Shown piece by piece: positions 48,577 through 51,860 of a stretch of DNA of 51,860 bases. The notes under the pieces were generated by a model that saw only the letters and a program-made list of their open reading frames with translations, made no database searches and was not told the origin of the DNA. The translations under genes were made by a program, and so were the position numbers. Source of the stretch: Symploca sp. SIO2E9 (GTDB lineage Bacteria > Cyanobacteriota > Cyanobacteriia > Cyanobacteriales > Coleofasciculaceae); NCBI GenBank assembly GCA_010692645.1, contig JAAHGS010000011.1:1-51860 (forward strand), read 5' to 3'. Each line of letters opens with the position of its first letter. Positions within the stretch are counted from its first letter, which is position 1.

Positions 48577-48772
48577 TTAATACACCTCATCATGAGTGCC
48601 AATATCAACTAACACAATTATCTCCTCATCAGAATCAGGGTTTTGTCCAAACGTATGGATCAGACACAAGTAATTCTAAAACGGCAAAAATTCTTTCCTC
48701 TAACCGAGGATTCTTACGAACTACTCGCTTAAAAGCACGCCGAAAGCTATTATCCCAAACTAGAATTCTCAT
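48577..48772 (-). pseudogene. RelE/ParE-type toxin, internally deleted
   Basis: The frame starts MRILVWDNSFRRAFKRVV and runs to DPYVWTKP, then stops. One frame over, the family C-terminus NPDSDEEIIVLVDIGTHDEVY is read to a stop at 48577. About 25 central residues and one frame are missing, so the toxin is dead. It overlaps the antitoxin stop by ATGA. Confidence 0.8.
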
Positions 48773-49017
48773 TCTCTACTGAGCAAATCCGAGCGCAATT
48801 CAGCCAGAGTACCACGCTTTATCTTACCTGTTTTAAATGCTGCGATCGCCTCTGGCGCTGAGCTTCGCTCAATCGCTTTTTCGGCATTCATAGCGATTTC
48901 CTGACGCCGTTGCTCAACTCGTCTCTTGTGAATTAGTTCCATTAGCAAGTCTTGCTCTTCAGCCGAAAGAGCCTCAACATATTCAATTACCTGCTGAAAA
49001 GATACAGTGTCACTCAT
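48769..49017 (-). CDS. Antitoxin of a type II toxin-antitoxin pair
   Basis: 82 residues: VSFQQVIEYVEALSAEEQDLLMEL followed by a basic helix RRVEQRRQEIAMNA and a C-terminal toxin-binding-like tail (GTLAELRSDLL). It lies directly upstream of the broken RelE-type toxin with four-base overlap. The antitoxin is intact and now has no local partner. Confidence 0.8.
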   Translation of the reverse strand: MSDTVSFQQVIEYVEALSAEEQDLLMELIHKRRVEQRRQEIAMNAEKAIERSSAPEAIAAFKTGKIKRGTLAELRSDLLSRE

Positions 49018-49056
49018 CTGTAATGTTAATCGCTTTTACTATACCCATATCTTGTA

Positions 49057-49200
49057 CTATAAAGTTTCCCGTAAATAGTCACACAGAGTTTGCGAGGGAG
49101 CAACCGGAGAGGTTTGAGGCAAAAAGCGAGAACCTTCAATAATTTTCAGATTGAAAGCAGCTTTAGCTTGAGCAATTGTTTTAAATTGGCTATAGGACAT
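49057..49200 (-). pseudogene. N-terminal remnant of a hypothetical protein
   Basis: From MSYSQFKTIAQAKAAF, about 47 residues ending YLRETL. It looks like the first part of a longer cyanobacterial protein: the opening helix and GSRFLP stretch are convincing, but the frame stops early. Family not identified. Confidence 0.45.
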
Positions 49201-49391
49201 AGCAGAGTTATAGATAAGCAGTTGTGCATTTAATTTCAATATTTTGGATGACGGGCGAGACGCCCATTCTACAAGAAACAGATAATTTTTGCTTACTATA
49301 TGCTCATCATCTAGTTCCCTGTTCCCTGTTCCCTGTTCCCCATTCCCTCTTAACTTATTACTTATTACTTATTACTTATTACTTATAGATC

Positions 49392-51719
49392 ATGCCAGAT
49401 GACTCTGATACAAACCTCCAAGCCACCGCAACAACCGATTCCAACTTATCGTCAACTCCAATAGCAACACGGGAACAAGCATTACAGAACCTCCGCAATA
49501 GTTTGCGACAGGGACAACAAAGCATGGCAGACTGGCAAGGAGGAGAACTAGCCGTTTCCGCTGTACCCGGTGCCGGTAAATCCACAGGTATGGCAATCGC
49601 TGCCGCCATCGCCATCGCCCGTTACCAACTCCATAGCAGGCGTCAACTATTAGTAGTTACCTTCACTCGCTCTGCTGCTGCCAGTATCAAAACCAAAATC
49701 CGTAAGCATCTCAATACACTACTACTCCCTCGCAATAGTTTTGTCGTCTACACACTCCACGGTTTAGCCCTCAACATTGCTAATCGCCATCCAGATTTAT
49801 CAGGCATCAATCTTGAGAGCACCACAATCGTGACGGCAAATCGAAGCCACCGTCTAATACGCGCCTGTGTAGAACAATGGATTGCTGCTAACCCTCGCCG
49901 CTATTCAACTCTCCTGGAAGGGCTAAGCTTTGATGGAGAAGAAACAGAAAGATTAAGGCGGCAGTCGGTATTGCGTACTGAGGTATTACCAGAGCTGGCA
50001 TATATGGTTATCCATGAAGCCAAAAGCTCTGGCTTATTACCAGAAGAGTTATGGAAACTAGCTCAAGAAACAGGAGACGGCTATGAAATTATGGCTGTTG
50101 CCGCCGGATTATATCAACAATATCAACGCACCGCGCGATCGCGTGACACTATCGATTACGACGATATGATTCTGGCAGCGCTGCGAGTACTCTCTAACAA
50201 CGCAGCCCGTAAATTATGGCAAAACCAATACTTTGCAGTTTTTGAAGACGAAGCCCAGGATTCCACGCCACTACAATCTCAACTATTACAAACTCTAGCA
50301 ATTGACCCAAATCAGCCCAATAAAGCACCAAATTTAATCCGAGTAGGGGATCCTAATCAAGCAATTAATTCCACCTTCACCCCAGCAGACCCAATTTACT
50401 TTAACCGCTTCTGCGAACAATGCCATCAAAATCAGCGTCTGGCAACCATGAATCAAGCAGGGCGGAGCTGTCAGATAATTATTGATGCTGCCAACTTCGT
50501 CTTAAACTGGGTAAATAGCTCTGGGCTAACAGGTAATCAACTGGCTTTTCGCCCCCAAGATATCCGCCCTGTTAATAATAATGACCCTCAAACTAATCCT
50601 CAACCAGAGGGAAGAGGTTTAGAAATTTACCATCCCCGCGACATTTACCACACTGTCGAACTAATCGGAAAGCGTGTACTAGAGTTATTTGAGCGTAACC
50701 CCAAACACCAGGCAGCAGTATTAGTACGCGAGAACCGACAAGGGCGATTTATTGCCGAACAACTGGAATTTCTCCAACGCCAACACGGAATTGAAGTTTA
50801 TGATGTCGCCCACAATGAGCGTCACTCCCATGTCCCCATCGAAATTCTGAAACTGCTAAAATTTATAGACCGTCCACACTCTCCCAATTGCCTCAAAGCT
50901 GCCCTAGAAGTACTAGTAAAGCGACAGCTAATTGCCACTCAAGATCTAAATGCGATCGCAACTTCTCCAGAACAATTCCTCTATCCTGGGCCCCTCGATT
51001 CCCCACAAACACCAACAGTGCGTAATGCAGCCAGTTACTGTCGCCGTCTGCTGCGTGCCCGTTTAGAATTACCCCACTATCAACTAATTTCTTTCTTAGC
51101 TTTAAGTTTAAATTACGACCAATCCGAACTAGCAACAGTAGAGAAATTAGCAGAACGAGTTACCAAACAAACCCATGGTAACAGTTCCATGACTACTACT
51201 CTGTTAACTATCAAGGAAATTGTTAGTTCAGAGCGCTTTGAAGCTGTAGAAGTAGAAAATACCAAAGAAACAGAAAATACCAACTCCCTCGAAGAAAATT
51301 CGAGAAGACTTACAATCATAACCATGCATAAAGCTAAAGGACTAGACTGGGATTATGTTTTCATCCCCTTTCTCCATGAAGATACCCTCCCCGGTAGTCC
51401 TTGGGTACCCACTGCTGCCCAATTTTTAGGAGAATTCACCTTAGCAGAAGTTGCCAGAGCCCAAATTCGCGCCAGTCTCCACGAACAACCCTTACCGATG
51501 GCACCAGAGGCATGGAAACAAGCAGGATATCTCAAAACTGCCGAAGAGTTCCGCCTATTGTACGTAGCAATGACAAGGGCAAAACGGCTACTGTGGATTT
51601 CGGCTGCAGCTCAAGCCCCTTTTCGTTGGAATACCTTTAGTGGTAAAGGAGATAACTTACAACCCAAAAAGCCCTGTCCAGTTTTACCAGCCTTAGAAAG
51701 CAAATTCCTTTATCAATAG
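49392..51719 (+). CDS. UvrD/Rep-type superfamily 1 DNA helicase
   Basis: 775 residues. ATP-dependent 3'-5' helicase. Motif I AVPGAGKST near residue 57, Ia VVTFTRSAAA, motif II EDEAQDSTPLQ, motif III RVGDPNQAI, motif V MHKAKGLDWDYVFIP and VI LLYVAMTRAKRLLWIS. No nuclease domain is seen at the C-terminus. The start follows ATTACTT heptamers. DNA-repair role inferred. The stop is at 51719, just before the C-tract. Confidence 0.93.
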   Translation: MPDDSDTNLQATATTDSNLSSTPIATREQALQNLRNSLRQGQQSMADWQGGELAVSAVPGAGKSTGMAIAAAIAIARYQLHSRRQLLVVTFTRSAAASIKTKIRKHLNTLLLPRNSFVVYTLHGLALNIANRHPDLSGINLESTTIVTANRSHRLIRACVEQWIAANPRRYSTLLEGLSFDGEETERLRRQSVLRTEVLPELAYMVIHEAKSSGLLPEELWKLAQETGDGYEIMAVAAGLYQQYQRTARSRDTIDYDDMILAALRVLSNNAARKLWQNQYFAVFEDEAQDSTPLQSQLLQTLAIDPNQPNKAPNLIRVGDPNQAINSTFTPADPIYFNRFCEQCHQNQRLATMNQAGRSCQIIIDAANFVLNWVNSSGLTGNQLAFRPQDIRPVNNNDPQTNPQPEGRGLEIYHPRDIYHTVELIGKRVLELFERNPKHQAAVLVRENRQGRFIAEQLEFLQRQHGIEVYDVAHNERHSHVPIEILKLLKFIDRPHSPNCLKAALEVLVKRQLIATQDLNAIATSPEQFLYPGPLDSPQTPTVRNAASYCRRLLRARLELPHYQLISFLALSLNYDQSELATVEKLAERVTKQTHGNSSMTTTLLTIKEIVSSERFEAVEVENTKETENTNSLEENSRRLTIITMHKAKGLDWDYVFIPFLHEDTLPGSPWVPTAAQFLGEFTLAEVARAQIRASLHEQPLPMAPEAWKQAGYLKTAEEFRLLYVAMTRAKRLLWISAAAQAPFRWNTFSGKGDNLQPKKPCPVLPALESKFLYQ

Positions 51720-51741
51720 GGGACTAACATCGTTTGTTCCA

Positions 51742-51860
<119 letters not shown>

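Overview
The window is cyanobacterial DNA carrying a nearly complete molybdenum-nitrogenase (nif) cluster, followed by a patchwork of housekeeping genes, signalling genes and decayed accessory genes. Evidence for a cyanobacterium: psaC, a helical carotenoid protein, a CnfR/PatB-type nif activator, many HIP1 (GCGATCGC) sites, and abundant 7-8 bp tandem repeats typical of filamentous cyanobacteria (Nostocales and relatives). Nothing in the window shows whether the organism makes heterocysts. No nifD- or fdxN-type excision element is present.

Region 1 (1-17.6 kb), nif core. nifP runs off the left edge on the minus strand, divergent from nifB. The plus strand then reads nifB-nifS-nifU-nifH-nifD-nifK-nifE-nifN-nifX-DUF269-CCE_0567-like-nifW-hesA-hesB-fdxH. 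This covers cofactor precursor synthesis (NifB), Fe-S supply (NifS, NifU, HesB), the enzyme (NifHDK), the cofactor scaffold and carriers (NifEN, NifX), maturation factors (NifW, HesA) and the electron donor (FdxH). An intrinsic terminator follows fdxH. The 1 kb nifP-nifB gap is highly structured: six copies of TTGAGTACA and a large imperfect inverted repeat.

Region 2 (17.6-27.5 kb). A hairpin next to a truncated methyltransferase, a hypothetical gene, a GNAT acetyltransferase, a molbindin (Mo storage), the nif activator gene cnfR/patB, a short-chain dehydrogenase whose stop codon lies in a repeat element, a helical carotenoid protein, a small membrane protein and a DUF302 protein. The region ends in repeats and a long G-tract that may be an artefact.

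Region 3 (27.5-37.2 kb). Scrambled kinase/periplasmic-binding-protein fusions, a predicted pseudokinase, a set of duplicated small membrane-protein genes around an HtpX-like protease, rsmH, a Uma2-type protein, MITE-like repeats and tRNA-Ser(GCU).

Region 4 (37.3-42.2 kb, minus strand). nifT, nifZ, nifV, a small nif-associated ORF and the 3' end of nifP, which meets a possibly truncated subtilase at low-complexity DNA. The 126 bp at the left edge of the window are repeated here, so nifP is split between window start and 40.28 kb. Either the genome is rearranged or the assembly is chimeric; rejoining the two parts gives an in-frame nifP.

Region 5 (42.2-51.9 kb). psaC-glmS, a QueC-like PP-loop enzyme, the remains of a TIR/EACC1-type/GUN4 conflict island, an intact antitoxin beside a broken RelE-type toxin, and a UvrD-like helicase. 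The window ends in a C-tract.
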